From JBNFVY01 sp049943335 (GTDB lineage: Bacteria > Pseudomonadota > Alphaproteobacteria > Rhodobacterales > Rhodobacteraceae): a stretch of 64,000 nt of DNA. The position numbers and the translations under genes are program-made. Location: the NCBI RefSeq assembly GCF_049943335.1, contig NZ_JBNFVY010000002.1, positions 248,001 to 312,000 on the forward strand, written 5' to 3'. Numbering within the stretch: position 1 is the stretch's first letter; each line of letters starts with the position of its first letter. Under the pieces are notes generated by a model, which was not told where the DNA came from, made no database searches, and was given only the letters and a program-made list of their open reading frames with translations. Shown here one piece after another: positions 26,137 to 34,504 of the stretch.

Positions 26137-26962
26137 CGACGATGGTGAATTCCGCACCTGACGGATGGGGCACCACTTCGCCGCGCGCGGGCACGCGGCC
26201 CGTCAGCAGGAACACCAGCCCGCCCAGCGTGTCGATTTCTTCGTCCACGTCGACATCGGACAGGGTCATGCCGATTTCGGCCTCAAGTTCGTCCAGCGGC
26301 GTCTTGGCCTGCGCGATCCAGGCGCCGGGGCCATCGGCGGTCCAATAGGTGCCTTCGGCGATGTCGTGTTCGTCTTCGATTTCGCCGATGACCTGCTCGA
26401 TCAGGTCTTCCAGCGTCACCAGCCCATCGACCCCGCCGTATTCGTCGATCACCAGCGCCATATGCATGCGCTCGCTCTGCATCTTTTGCAGCAGCACCCC
26501 GATCGGCATCGACGGCGGCGCAAACAGCAAGGGGCGCACCAGCTTGCGCATGGAAAAGCGCCCGCCCCCGTCAAACCCGTGGGTCAGCGCAAAATCCTTG
26601 AGATGGATCAGCCCGATCGGCGTGTCGAGCGTGCCGTTATACACCGGCAGGCGCGTCAGGCCGCTGTCGCGGAACACCTTCACCAGGTCTTCTTTCTTTA
26701 TGTCGACCGGCACCGCGACCATATCCGCCTTGGGAATGGCCACATCTTCGACCTGCACACGGCGCAGGTTGAGCATGCCGAAGTTCTGCGTCTGGACGGT
26801 GCCGCGCGGGCCGGTGTCTTCGGGTACCGGACGCTGGGTGGTTTTTGGCGACAACAAATGACCGAACAGGCGGCTGAACAGCCCCCGTTTCGGTTGCGAT
26901 ATCTTGACTTGCGGAGGCGCGCTTTGCGCTGCCGCAGAAGACCCATCAGGGGAAGTGTCCAT
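26069..26962 (-). CDS. corC: CorC/HlyC family CBS-domain protein
   Basis: 297 residues from ATG at 26962, with AAAGGA six bases before it. Two CBS domains (about 60-190; VALVIDEYGGVDGLVTLEDL lies in the second) are followed by a CorC/HlyC domain (DVDVDEEIDTLGGLVF, RGEVVPHPSGAEFTIVDAD). No membrane segment is seen, so it is the soluble CorC type, linked in other bacteria to magnesium and cobalt resistance. It stands between ybeY and lnt in the phoH-ybeY-corC-lnt cluster, a widely conserved order; the gene symbol is by family and neighbourhood. Confidence 0.9.
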   Translation of the reverse strand: MDTSPDGSSAAAQSAPPQVKISQPKRGLFSRLFGHLLSPKTTQRPVPEDTGPRGTVQTQNFGMLNLRRVQVEDVAIPKADMVAVPVDIKKEDLVKVFRDSGLTRLPVYNGTLDTPIGLIHLKDFALTHGFDGGGRFSMRKLVRPLLFAPPSMPIGVLLQKMQSERMHMALVIDEYGGVDGLVTLEDLIEQVIGEIEDEHDIAEGTYWTADGPGAWIAQAKTPLDELEAEIGMTLSDVDVDEEIDTLGGLVFLLTGRVPARGEVVPHPSGAEFTIVDADPRRIKRVRVRLPEAVEAAE

Positions 26963-27004
26963 CAGTCCTTTCCAATTGTGCCGGGCCAATACACGCCCGC
27001 AATT

Positions 27005-27505
27005 TCACGAATATGGGTCCGCAAGGCCCATGGATGCAAGTATCGCGACCTCATGTCGTTCCATGACCGTGGCATCTTGGTCATCAATATGATCGTAGCC
27101 CAGAAGATGTAACAGCCCGTGAACAAGCAGGTGCGTGACGTGATCGGCCAACGGTTTGGCCTGCTCGGCGGCCTCGCGCGCGCAGGTATCATAGGCAATG
27201 GCGATGTCGCCCAGTTCGGTCGGGAACGGGCCGTCGGCGACCTGGGGCGCGGCGGGCGCGGCGCCCGGCGTGGCGGGGGCGCGATCCTCGGATGGCCAGC
27301 TGAGCACGTTGGTCGCGGTGGGCTTTTCGCGAAAATCGGCGTTCAGGGCCGCAATGCGTGCGTCGTCGCAGGCCAACAGCGCAACTTCCAGCCCCTGCGC
27401 CCCGATATCCAGATGCGCCAGCGTTGCGGCAAAGGCCGTTTCGGCCAGCCGTTCCAGGCCCAGATCAGCCCAACGGTCATCTTCAATGACGGTGTCAACG
27501 ATCAT
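27005..27505 (-). CDS. ybeY: Endoribonuclease YbeY, rRNA maturation
   Basis: 166 residues. The metal site is HLLVHGLLHLLGYDH and the early motif is LNADFREKPTATNVLSW, both typical. YbeY processes 16S rRNA ends and acts in ribosome quality control. The start ATG overlaps the stop of a small upstream ORF (ATGA). An insertion of about 15 Ala/Pro residues (PATPGAAPAAPQVADG) separates the two halves. Confidence 0.97.
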   Translation of the reverse strand: MIVDTVIEDDRWADLGLERLAETAFAATLAHLDIGAQGLEVALLACDDARIAALNADFREKPTATNVLSWPSEDRAPATPGAAPAAPQVADGPFPTELGDIAIAYDTCAREAAEQAKPLADHVTHLLVHGLLHLLGYDHIDDQDATVMERHEVAILASMGLADPYS

Positions 27506-27675
27506 GGCCGGGCCATGCCCTGCCCCGCCTGTGCCCAGACCGCCACGGGCAGATCGAACGCAAAGACCGCCATGGCCTTGTACAGGCCGCCGGCAAAGCC
27601 GGGGCCACAGACCCAGAGCGCCGCCAGTGCTGACAGCGGCGTCGCGATTGGAACAAAAAGTTTAGCCTGACACAT
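27502..27675 (-). CDS. Small 57-residue protein between phoH and ybeY
   Basis: The ORF runs from ATG at 27675, inside the last codons of phoH, to a TGA that overlaps the ybeY start (ATGA). The peptide has one hydrophobic stretch (about 12-45, ATPLSALAALWVCGPGFAGG and on), so it could be a small membrane protein. The tight overlaps on both sides are the main support; conservation could not be tested. Confidence 0.5.
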   Translation of the reverse strand: MCQAKLFVPIATPLSALAALWVCGPGFAGGLYKAMAVFAFDLPVAVWAQAGQGMARP

Positions 27676-28675
27676 CGTCCGCGTCATACGCCTCGATGAT
27701 CCTGGCGACAAGCGGGTGGCGCACAACGTCTTTCGAGGTGAAGTAATTGAACGCGATATTATCGATATGCGACAGCAGGCGCTCGGCGTCGCGCAGGCCC
27801 GATTGCACCCCGCGCGGCAAATCGACCTGGCTGCGATCGCCTGTGATCACCATGCGCGACCCTTCGCCCAAACGGGTCAGGAACATCTTCATCTGCATGG
27901 TGGTGGCGTTCTGTGCTTCGTCCAGCACAACAAAGGCGTTCGACAGCGTGCGCCCCCGCATGAAGGCCAGCGGCGCGATTTCGATCTTTTTCTCTTCGAT
28001 CAGCTTGGCCACTTGCTTGGCGGGCAGAAAATCGTTCAGCGCGTCATAGAGCGGCTGCATGTAGGGATCGACCTTGTCTTTCATGTCGCCCGGCAGATAG
28101 CCCAGCTTTTCGCCCGCCTCGACCGCCGGGCGCGACAGGATGATCCGGTCGACATGACCGCCCATGAACATGTTCACCCCCACGGCAACGGCCAGATAGG
28201 TCTTGCCGGTGCCTGCCGGGCCGATCCCGAACCCCAGTTCATTCTTGTAAAGGTTCGTGACATAGGCCTTTTGGGCGGCCGTGCGCGGTTCGATGGTCTT
28301 CTTGCGGGTGCGGATTTCCACCCTGCCGGTGTCGGAAAAAAGTTCCGCCTGATCGCTGGGTTCATGCATCCGGTCGGCGCCGCCCATGCGGATTTCGCCA
28401 TCAATCGCCCCCGCATCCACATCACCGCCGTGTTCGAGACGCTGATAGAGTTCCTGCAGGACCACCGCCGCCTGACTGCGCGGGTCAGGTTCGCCCATCA
28501 CCGCCAGGACATTGCCTCGGCGCAGGATCTGGACCTGAAGCTGATGTTCGATCTGAGCAAGGTTGCGGTCAAACTCGCCGCAAAGGTCAATCAACAGGCG
28601 GTTGTCTGGAAATTCCAGAAGCGTCTCATGCGAGGCTTCGGGAGATGGCGGGGGTGTCAACGCGCTAAGGCCCAA
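27662..28675 (-). CDS. phoH: PhoH family ATPase
   Basis: 337 residues from TTG at 28675, chosen because GGAG stands seven bases before it and there is no ATG until inside the domain. Walker A is GPAGTGKTYLA, Walker B is FVVLDEAQN, and the family stretch is ILSRPAVEAGEKLGYLPGDM. An N-terminal domain with KH-like character (about 20-110) precedes the P-loop domain. The neighbour ybeY suggests a role in RNA metabolism with it. Confidence 0.97.
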   Translation of the reverse strand: MGLSALTPPPSPEASHETLLEFPDNRLLIDLCGEFDRNLAQIEHQLQVQILRRGNVLAVMGEPDPRSQAAVVLQELYQRLEHGGDVDAGAIDGEIRMGGADRMHEPSDQAELFSDTGRVEIRTRKKTIEPRTAAQKAYVTNLYKNELGFGIGPAGTGKTYLAVAVGVNMFMGGHVDRIILSRPAVEAGEKLGYLPGDMKDKVDPYMQPLYDALNDFLPAKQVAKLIEEKKIEIAPLAFMRGRTLSNAFVVLDEAQNATTMQMKMFLTRLGEGSRMVITGDRSQVDLPRGVQSGLRDAERLLSHIDNIAFNYFTSKDVVRHPLVARIIEAYDADDVSG

Positions 28676-28768
28676 TCAGAACTCCGTATCAAAGGTCTTG
28701 TATCTCGATGGTGCCAAGGCCCCACCTTTGGTGCAAGCCTGAATCGAGAAACTTCACATCTCTGTAAC

Positions 28769-28798
28769 GAAAAAGGCCGTGCGGGGTTCCGCACGGCC
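28769..28798 (-). terminator. Rho-independent terminator after the lipoprotein gene
   Basis: Perfect 10-bp stem GGCCGTGCGG / CCGCACGGCC with a 4-base loop, then TTTTTCGTTAC on the minus strand, 32 bases downstream of the lipoprotein stop. Confidence 0.95.
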
Positions 28799-28829
28799 AG
28801 CGATGCCTGATTGATGGGCAAAGCCGGGT

Positions 28830-29141
28830 TCAGATCGAATCATCGATCGTCGAGCCGGATCGGAACGGGCCGACAGCCGTGTTCGGCGCGCCCGCGCCGG
28901 AACAGACCATGGCACCGGTCCGTGGATCGCGGCGCGCATCCATGTAGCCTTCGATCCCGTCGTCGATGATCCAATGATCGCACCCATTGGGATCAATCCA
29001 GATCCCCGCCTTTAGGTCCGTGAGCGGCTTTTTGTCGGTGCCATAATCAATGGTCTTGTTCGCACCGGTCCGGCCCGAGTCTTCGCACCCGGCCAGAATC
29101 CCGACGGCCAGAAGGGCGGCGATTACCTTGGTTGTCGTCAT
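28830..29141 (-). CDS. Small lipoprotein with a WIDPxGC motif
   Basis: 103 residues from ATG at 29141 with GGAG upstream. The signal peptide ends in a lipobox (LLAVGILAGC, Cys ~19). The mature part contains IWIDPNGCDHWIIDDGIEGY, then MDARRDPRTGAMVC. The same motif is in the OmpA-like protein encoded just upstream (17 bases away), so the two are likely one operon and share a small cysteine-bearing domain. Function unknown. Confidence 0.85.
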   Translation of the reverse strand: MTTTKVIAALLAVGILAGCEDSGRTGANKTIDYGTDKKPLTDLKAGIWIDPNGCDHWIIDDGIEGYMDARRDPRTGAMVCSGAGAPNTAVGPFRSGSTIDDSI

Positions 29142-29158
29142 GTCTCCGCTCCTCCGGC

Positions 29159-29737
29159 TCATTTCACACACACGATTTCGACGCGGCGGTTTTCGGCCAT
29201 GCCAGCGGCCGTGTTGTTCGACGCGCGCGGCTTGCGTTCGCCGTAGCCTTCGACTTTCTGAATCGTTTTGCCCGCGCTTTGTGCAATCGCAGCCACGGCA
29301 TTGGCGCGGTTCTTGCTGAGCGTCATGTTATACGCGTCCGAGCCGCGGGCATCGGTGTGCCCCTGGATGATGTAGGCCTTGGCCGGATTGTCGTTGAAGA
29401 ATTGAAGGACGCGGTCGCGCCCTTCGGCTGATACGGTATAGCTGTCGGTGGCAAACAACGCGTCTGAGCCGAGCGTGCCGCAGGACAGGCTGGGCGCGGT
29501 GCGGCCACAGACCGGCAAGCCGTTACGCTTGAGATGCGGCGTCATATAGCCTTCGAACCCGTCGTCCATCACGAAATGCTCGCACCCGTCCGGATCGATC
29601 CAGATCGATGGCACGTAACTTTCGCCAGACACGACCTCTTGCGCCATTGCGCCATTTGCGCCTGCTGCCACAAGCACCGCTGCGACACCGGCAGCGGCCA
29701 TCGCCCTGCCGGACGCGTCAAAAAGTTTGGTAAACAC
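29159..29737 (-). CDS. OmpA-family protein with an N-terminal WIDPxGC motif
   Basis: 192 residues from GTG at 29737, which has GAGGA well placed before it; GTG at 29752 is an alternative. Signal peptide to about residue 32 (GAMA), then IWIDPDGCEHFVMDDGFEGYM..CG, then an OmpA C-like peptidoglycan-binding domain: IIQGHTDARGSDAYNMTLSK and KVEGYGERKPRASNNTAAGM, ending NRRVEIVCVK. It should bind cell-wall peptidoglycan in the periplasm. It shares the first motif with the adjacent lipoprotein. Confidence 0.92.
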   Translation of the reverse strand: MFTKLFDASGRAMAAAGVAAVLVAAGANGAMAQEVVSGESYVPSIWIDPDGCEHFVMDDGFEGYMTPHLKRNGLPVCGRTAPSLSCGTLGSDALFATDSYTVSAEGRDRVLQFFNDNPAKAYIIQGHTDARGSDAYNMTLSKNRANAVAAIAQSAGKTIQKVEGYGERKPRASNNTAAGMAENRRVEIVCVK

Positions 29738-29839
29738 CGCTTTAATCCTCACTCTAGAAAACGACGTGGCACTTTTCGTGCTGCTCCGTCTTTTATTGGG
29801 TGCAGCTTAACAAACCCTGACGACTCCTGTGAAGCCAAC

Positions 29840-29860
29840 TTATCCACACACTGTGGATAA
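29840..29860. promoter_or_regulatory. Two inverted perfect DnaA boxes
   Basis: TTATCCACA (29840-29848) and its inverse TGTGGATAA (29852-29860) are both perfect matches to the strong DnaA box, separated by CAC. They lie about 100 bases upstream of the OmpA-like start and 77 bases past the miaB stop. They are not followed by a T-run, so a terminator is unlikely. DnaA regulation or titration is a reasonable guess. Confidence 0.65.
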
Positions 29861-29936
29861 TGGCGCAACAGCGGTGTGATTTTGCACCTATTGGCGCGCG
29901 GTCGTCACCAATCAGCTACCGGAACCGCAGGCGCGT

Positions 29937-31259
29937 TTATCCAACCAGCGTTCCGGCAAGCGAATTTGTCCCGCTTCGCGTGATTCTGACCCTGCGAATG
30001 TCGCCCTTGGCGATGGTGTCATCGGCCACATGCACCGCGTGCAGGTAATCGGATTTGCCCACCATCTGGCCGGGCTGGCGGCCGGGTTTTTCGAACAGCA
30101 CCGACACGTCGCGCCCGACCATGCTCTCCTGGGTTGCGCGCTGCTGTTCGGCCAGCAACGCCTGCAGCTCTTGCAGCCGGGCGTCGGCGACCTGCGGGTC
30201 GACCAGGGCCTTTTCGGCCGCCGGGGTCCCGGGGCGGGCGCTGTATTTGAACGAATAGGCGGTGCCATAGCCAACCTGACGGATCAGGGCCATGGTATCG
30301 GCGAAATCAGCATCGGTTTCACCCGGAAACCCCACGATGAAGTCGCCCGAGATCAGGATATCGGGGCGCGCGGCGCGGATGCGTTCGATCAGGCGGATGT
30401 ACTGCTCGGCGGTATGCTTGCGGTTCATCGCCTTGAGGATCCGATCGCTGCCGGCCTGCACGGGCAGGTGCAAATAGGGCATCAGCTTGGGTTCATCGCC
30501 ATGGGCGGCGATCAGATCGTCTTCCATGTCGTTGGGGTGGCTTGTGGTGTAGCGGATGCGGTCCAGCCCATCCACGCGGGCCAGTTCGCGCACCAGACGG
30601 GCCAGCGACCAGTCGCCGCCATCGCTCGCGCCGTGATAGGCGTTGACGTTCTGGCCCAGCAGCGTGATCTCGCGCACGCCGCGTTCGACCAGATCGCGCG
30701 CTTCGGCCAGAACGCGCGCGGCCGGGCGGCTGACTTCGGCGCCCCGCGTGTAGGGCACCACGCAAAAGGCGCAGAACTTGTCGCAGCCTTCCTGCACGGT
30801 CAGGAATGCCGTGGGCGCGCGTTTGGCCTTGGGGCGGGCGGGCATGTGTTCGAATTTGTCTTCGGCCGGGAAATCGGTATCGAGCGCCTTTTCCCCGGAC
30901 CGCGCCTTGGCTTCCAGTTCGGGCAGGCGGTGATAGCTTTGCGGGCCCACGACCAGATCGACCATCGGCTGTCGGCGCATGATCTCTTCGCCCTCGGCCT
31001 GGGCGACACAACCGGCCACGCCGATCGTCAGGTCGGGCCTGGCGGTTTTCAACCCCCGGAAGCGGCCCAATTCGGAATAGATCTTTTCGGCCGCCTTTTC
31101 ACGGATGTGGCACGTATTCAGCAAGATCATGTCGGCGTCGTCAGGGGTGGCGGTTTCGACATACCCCGCGCCGCCCAGGGCTTCGGCCATGCGTTCACTG
31201 TCATAGACGTTCATCTGACAGCCATAGGTCTTGATATACAGCTTTTTAGGCTCTGACAT
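29937..31259 (-). CDS. miaB: tRNA-2-methylthio-N6-dimethylallyladenosine synthase
   Basis: 440 residues from ATG at 31259 (MSEPKKLYIKTYGCQMNVYD). N-terminal MTTase domain with Cys residues in TYGCQMN, NTCHIRE and GVAGCVAQ; radical SAM motif CDKFCAFCVVPYTRG with three Cys; C-terminal TRAM domain. It methylthiolates A37 of certain tRNAs. Alone on its transcript as far as seen. Confidence 0.98.
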   Translation of the reverse strand: MSEPKKLYIKTYGCQMNVYDSERMAEALGGAGYVETATPDDADMILLNTCHIREKAAEKIYSELGRFRGLKTARPDLTIGVAGCVAQAEGEEIMRRQPMVDLVVGPQSYHRLPELEAKARSGEKALDTDFPAEDKFEHMPARPKAKRAPTAFLTVQEGCDKFCAFCVVPYTRGAEVSRPAARVLAEARDLVERGVREITLLGQNVNAYHGASDGGDWSLARLVRELARVDGLDRIRYTTSHPNDMEDDLIAAHGDEPKLMPYLHLPVQAGSDRILKAMNRKHTAEQYIRLIERIRAARPDILISGDFIVGFPGETDADFADTMALIRQVGYGTAYSFKYSARPGTPAAEKALVDPQVADARLQELQALLAEQQRATQESMVGRDVSVLFEKPGRQPGQMVGKSDYLHAVHVADDTIAKGDIRRVRITRSGTNSLAGTLVG

Positions 31260-31372
31260 GATACGCGCTCCGGGTTGAGGCCGCTCTGTACACCCATCGC
31301 CCGCGCCCCGCAACGCTTGCATCGCGGGGCTCTTCATGGCCTGTTAAGCAGAATGCGGCCAACAAGGCTGCC

Positions 31373-32254
31373 ATGGGCAGTGCGATGCGATACCAGAACC
31401 TCAAGTCCTTCCTTGCCGACGGCAAGGCGGCGCTGGCCAAGGGGCCGGTGGCCCTGATCTTTGCCGAGGACCTGAGCGAGGTAGACACCACCATCCGCCA
31501 CCACCGGAACCTGGGCTTTCGCGAGGTGGTGTTGTTCGCCCCGGCCGAGCTGGAGCTGCCCGCAGCGCTGGAAAAGACCGTCCACCGGGTCACCCAGACA
31601 ACCACGTCGATGGCCATCACCACCGACACGGTCAACCAGATCATCGATGCGGCGCCGGGGATCTGGCTGTATTACTGTTTCAACGCCGAATACCTGTTCT
31701 TTCCGTTCTGCGAGACCCGCACGGTCGGGGAAATGCTGGCCTTTCACACCGAAGAACGGCGCGATGCGATGCTCAGCTATGTCATCGACCTGTATGCCGG
31801 CGATCTGAGCGAGGCCCCGAACGCGGTATCGCTGGAAGACGCGCACCTGGACCGGTCGGGCTATTACGCCGAAGCGCGGCAAGACCCCGACAACGAAAAC
31901 CGCCCCAAGGATCGGCAACTGAACTTTCACGGCGGGCTGCGCTGGCGCTATGAGGAACACATCCCCCCTGCCCGCCGCAAGATTGACCGCATCGCGCTGT
32001 TCAAGGCCAAACCCGGCCTGCGCCTGCGGGACGATCACACCTTTTCTGACGAAGAATACAACACCTTCGCCTGTCCCTGGCACAACAACCTGACCGCCGC
32101 CATCGCCAGTTTCCGCACCGCCAAGGCCCTGCGCGCCAACGCCGGTTCGCGGTTTGAAATCGACACGTTCACCTGGCACAATTCGGTGGAATTCGAATGG
32201 CATTCCCAGCAGCTTATGGATCTGGGCCTGATGGAGCCCGGGCAATGGTTTTAG
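31373..32254 (+). CDS. Unknown conserved-looking protein
   Basis: 293 residues. ATG at 31373 has AAGG before it; ATG 31385 is an alternative. No domain is recognised with confidence. The first ~60 residues resemble a nucleotide-diphospho-sugar fold start (HRNLGFREVVLFAP), hence a glycosyltransferase is possible. The rest is rich in aromatic and acidic residues with FHGGLRWRYEEHIP and CPWHNNLTAAIASFRTAKAL. No signal peptide or membrane span is seen. It is divergent from miaB and its stop lies in a tandem repeat. Confidence 0.75.
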   Translation: MGSAMRYQNLKSFLADGKAALAKGPVALIFAEDLSEVDTTIRHHRNLGFREVVLFAPAELELPAALEKTVHRVTQTTTSMAITTDTVNQIIDAAPGIWLYYCFNAEYLFFPFCETRTVGEMLAFHTEERRDAMLSYVIDLYAGDLSEAPNAVSLEDAHLDRSGYYAEARQDPDNENRPKDRQLNFHGGLRWRYEEHIPPARRKIDRIALFKAKPGLRLRDDHTFSDEEYNTFACPWHNNLTAAIASFRTAKALRANAGSRFEIDTFTWHNSVEFEWHSQQLMDLGLMEPGQWF

Positions 32255-32296
32255 CCGGTTTTAGGCGGTTTTAGGCGGTTTTAGGCGATTTTTGGC
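32247..32296. repeat. 10-bp tandem repeat across a stop codon
   Basis: Five head-to-tail copies of GGTTTTAGGC (first and last imperfect). The first copy contains the TAG stop of the preceding gene. If the copy number changed, further stop codons in the units would still end translation. Confidence 0.9.
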
Positions 32297-32406
32297 CCGC
32301 GCCCGCGATCGCTTTGACACCCGGCGCATGGCTGATAGACTCGCGCTAAATCTGAGCACCCGCTGATGCGGCCTCATACATTCATCCAGACATCTGAGGA
32401 CCATTC

Positions 32407-32835
32407 ATGACCGAAGCGAAATCGGGCGACAAAGTTCGCATTCATTACACCGGCACCCTGCAAGACGGCACCGTCTTTGACAGCTCGCAGGGGCGCGACC
32501 CGCTGGAATTCACCGTTGGCAGTGGCCAGGTCATTCCGGGGTTGGACAAACACCTGCCCGGCATGACCGTGGGCGAAACCAAGACCGTCACCGCCGAAGC
32601 GGGCGAAGCCTATGGGCCGCCCCATGACGATGCGATCCAGGACGTTCCGCGCGAACAGATCCCCGCCGACCTGCCGCTGGACATCGGCACGCAACTGCAG
32701 ATGCAGACCCCTCAGGGCCAGGCAATTCCGGTGCGCGTGGTCAAGGTCACCGAAGACACCGTGACGCTGGACGCCAACCACCCGCTGGCCGGCGAAGACC
32801 TGACCTTTGCGATCGAGCTGGTCGAAATCGCCTGA
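32407..32835 (+). CDS. FKBP-type peptidyl-prolyl isomerase, SlyD-like
   Basis: 142 residues. VRIHYTGTLQDGTVFDSS and PLEFTVGSGQVIPGLDKHL are the FKBP core; the insert-in-flap domain (about 70-120) with AYGPPHDDAIQDVPREQIP marks the SlyD type. The usual histidine-rich tail of enterobacterial SlyD is absent. It should help proline-limited folding. ATG at 32407 has GAGGA upstream. A terminator follows. Confidence 0.95.
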   Translation: MTEAKSGDKVRIHYTGTLQDGTVFDSSQGRDPLEFTVGSGQVIPGLDKHLPGMTVGETKTVTAEAGEAYGPPHDDAIQDVPREQIPADLPLDIGTQLQMQTPQGQAIPVRVVKVTEDTVTLDANHPLAGEDLTFAIELVEIA

Positions 32836-32855
32836 TCCGGGCCAACATCACCATG

Positions 32856-32889
32856 AAAAAGCCGGGGCCTGCGCCTCGGCTTTTTTGTT
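32856..32889 (+). terminator. Rho-independent terminator of the FKBP gene
   Basis: Stem AAAAAGCCGGGGC / GCCTCGGCTTTTT (one G-T pair), loop CTGC, with six T residues, 20 bases past the stop. Confidence 0.92.
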
Positions 32890-33342
32890 GCCCACCGGGA
32901 TGCGTCAATTCAGGGTTTCGGGCGCGATACGACCCGGCACCCCCATCGCGCCGCGCGGATGCGACTACGTCGATCATGGGCGCGGGGGCGCCGATCGTGA
33001 GATTTCCGCGGCCGGCCCAGAACAGCCGTGTCGATCTTTTCACTCAGCAACCCGTCCTGCGGGCGTCCTGAGTGATCACGATGAACTCTGGTTTCAGGCT
33101 GGGCAGCGATTTGGCGTTCTTACGCAGGATTTGGCGTCGTTTCGCAGAATGGTATCGCGGTGGGCCGTGTTCGAAACGATCAGCGTGCAATCGGGCAAGC
33201 GCAATGGCCGAGCCTTGCGCGCCATCAAACACCAGCGGATGCAGGTTGTGGACACGGATCGATGTGTTGCAGGGGTGGTGTATGGGCGATGTCGGCCGCC
33301 TTTTCAAAGGCGGGTTCAAAGATGGGCGCGGGCGCGCGGGCT
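32890..33342. other. About 450 bases without a recognisable gene
   Basis: All frames are partly open. The longest, on the minus strand downstream of irr, could encode a tail ending in KPEFIVITQDARRTGC; a plus frame reads a Trp/Arg-rich stretch. Neither has a clear start or family. It may be a decayed gene. Base composition is close to that of the neighbours. Confidence 0.4.
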
Positions 33343-33765
33343 TCAGGTGCGCCGCAGCCGGATCACCACGTCGACCTTGGCCACGGTGGTGCCGTCGGGG
33401 GCTTTGGGCAGGCGCGCGATTTCCAATTCGTCCGCCGGCGCGTCTGTCAGATCGGCGCTGTCTTCCCAATAGAAGTGCGGGTGATCGTCCAGCCGGGTGT
33501 CGAAATAGCTTTTTGAACCATCGACGGTGATTTCCTGGACCAGCCCTGCCTCGGTAAAGGCGCGCAGCGTGTTGTAGACGGTCGCCAGCGACACCGTATC
33601 GCCCGCCGCGCGCGCCGCATCGAACAGCGCTTCGGCGGTGACATGGCGGTGCTGCCCGTCGCCCACCATCAGCGCCGCCAACGCCACGCGCTGGCGCGTG
33701 GGGCGCAGGCCGGCGTTCATCAGCCAGCCTTCGGTTTGCTTCAAGATGGTATCGTCCAGTGGCAT
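33343..33765 (-). CDS. irr: Iron response regulator Irr (Fur superfamily)
   Basis: 140 residues from ATG at 33765 (MPLDDTILKQTEGWL). Winged helix with LRPTRQRVALAALMV and TVSLATVYNTLRAFTEAGLV is that of Fur-like proteins; the Cys metal sites of Fur are absent (no Cys at all), and HPHFYWED is the His-containing segment of Irr. The GCPWHD heme motif known from Bradyrhizobium Irr is missing, as in most Rhodobacterales. It represses or activates iron-related genes depending on heme. It diverges from fabA. Confidence 0.9.
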   Translation of the reverse strand: MPLDDTILKQTEGWLMNAGLRPTRQRVALAALMVGDGQHRHVTAEALFDAARAAGDTVSLATVYNTLRAFTEAGLVQEITVDGSKSYFDTRLDDHPHFYWEDSADLTDAPADELEIARLPKAPDGTTVAKVDVVIRLRRT

Positions 33766-33933
33766 TTCCGCTTCCCTCTGGCCGCCAATATAGAAGCGAA
33801 ACGTGGTCCTTTTCAACGTCAAACCCTGTTTCGCACCAATCGGGCAATGCCTATGGTCCTATTGCAACCGCCAAAGCGCCGATGCTAGGGAAGGGATCAA
33901 AGCACTGAACGGCACAGAAGTGGAACGAGCGGC

Positions 33934-34443
33934 ATGTCGCAATACCCCAGCAGTTTCGACAAGGAAGACCTTTTGAAATGCGCCCGCGGCGAACTGTTCG
34001 GACCCGGCAACGCCCAGTTGCCCGCCCCGCCCATGCTGATGATGGACCGCATCACCGACGTGTCGGCAGATGGCGGCGAACATGGCAAGGGCCATATCAC
34101 CGCCGAGTTCGATATCACGCCCGATCTGTGGTTCTTCGAATGCCACTTCCCCGGCAATCCGATCATGCCTGGCTGCCTGGGGCTGGATGGATTGTGGCAG
34201 CTGACCGGCTTTAATCTGGGCTGGCGCGGCTGGCAGGGGCGTGGCTATGCCCTGGGCGTGGGCGAAGTAAAGCTGACAGGCATGGTCCGCCCAGACCGCA
34301 AGATGCTGACCTACAAGATCGACTTCACCAAGGCGATCCAGACCCGCCGCCTGACAATGGGCGTCGCCGACGGGATCGTGGAAGCCGACGGCGATGAGAT
34401 CTACCGCGTCAAGGATATGAAAGTAGCTCTGTCCGAGAGCTGA
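33934..34443 (+). CDS. fabA: 3-hydroxydecanoyl-ACP dehydratase/isomerase
   Basis: 169 residues. Hot-dog fold with the active-site His in FECHFPGNPIMPGC and the Asp in GCLGLDGLWQLTGF. It dehydrates 3-hydroxydecanoyl-ACP and isomerises the double bond, the branch point to unsaturated fatty acids. First gene of fabA-fabB-fabI, divergent from irr; 168 bases between the starts hold both promoters. Confidence 0.98.
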   Translation: MSQYPSSFDKEDLLKCARGELFGPGNAQLPAPPMLMMDRITDVSADGGEHGKGHITAEFDITPDLWFFECHFPGNPIMPGCLGLDGLWQLTGFNLGWRGWQGRGYALGVGEVKLTGMVRPDRKMLTYKIDFTKAIQTRRLTMGVADGIVEADGDEIYRVKDMKVALSES

Positions 34444-34504
34444 TCCGATACACCAGCGCCCCGGCCCTGCCCGCGCGGCGCCATTCAAGCCAAGGAATAC
34501 ACCC

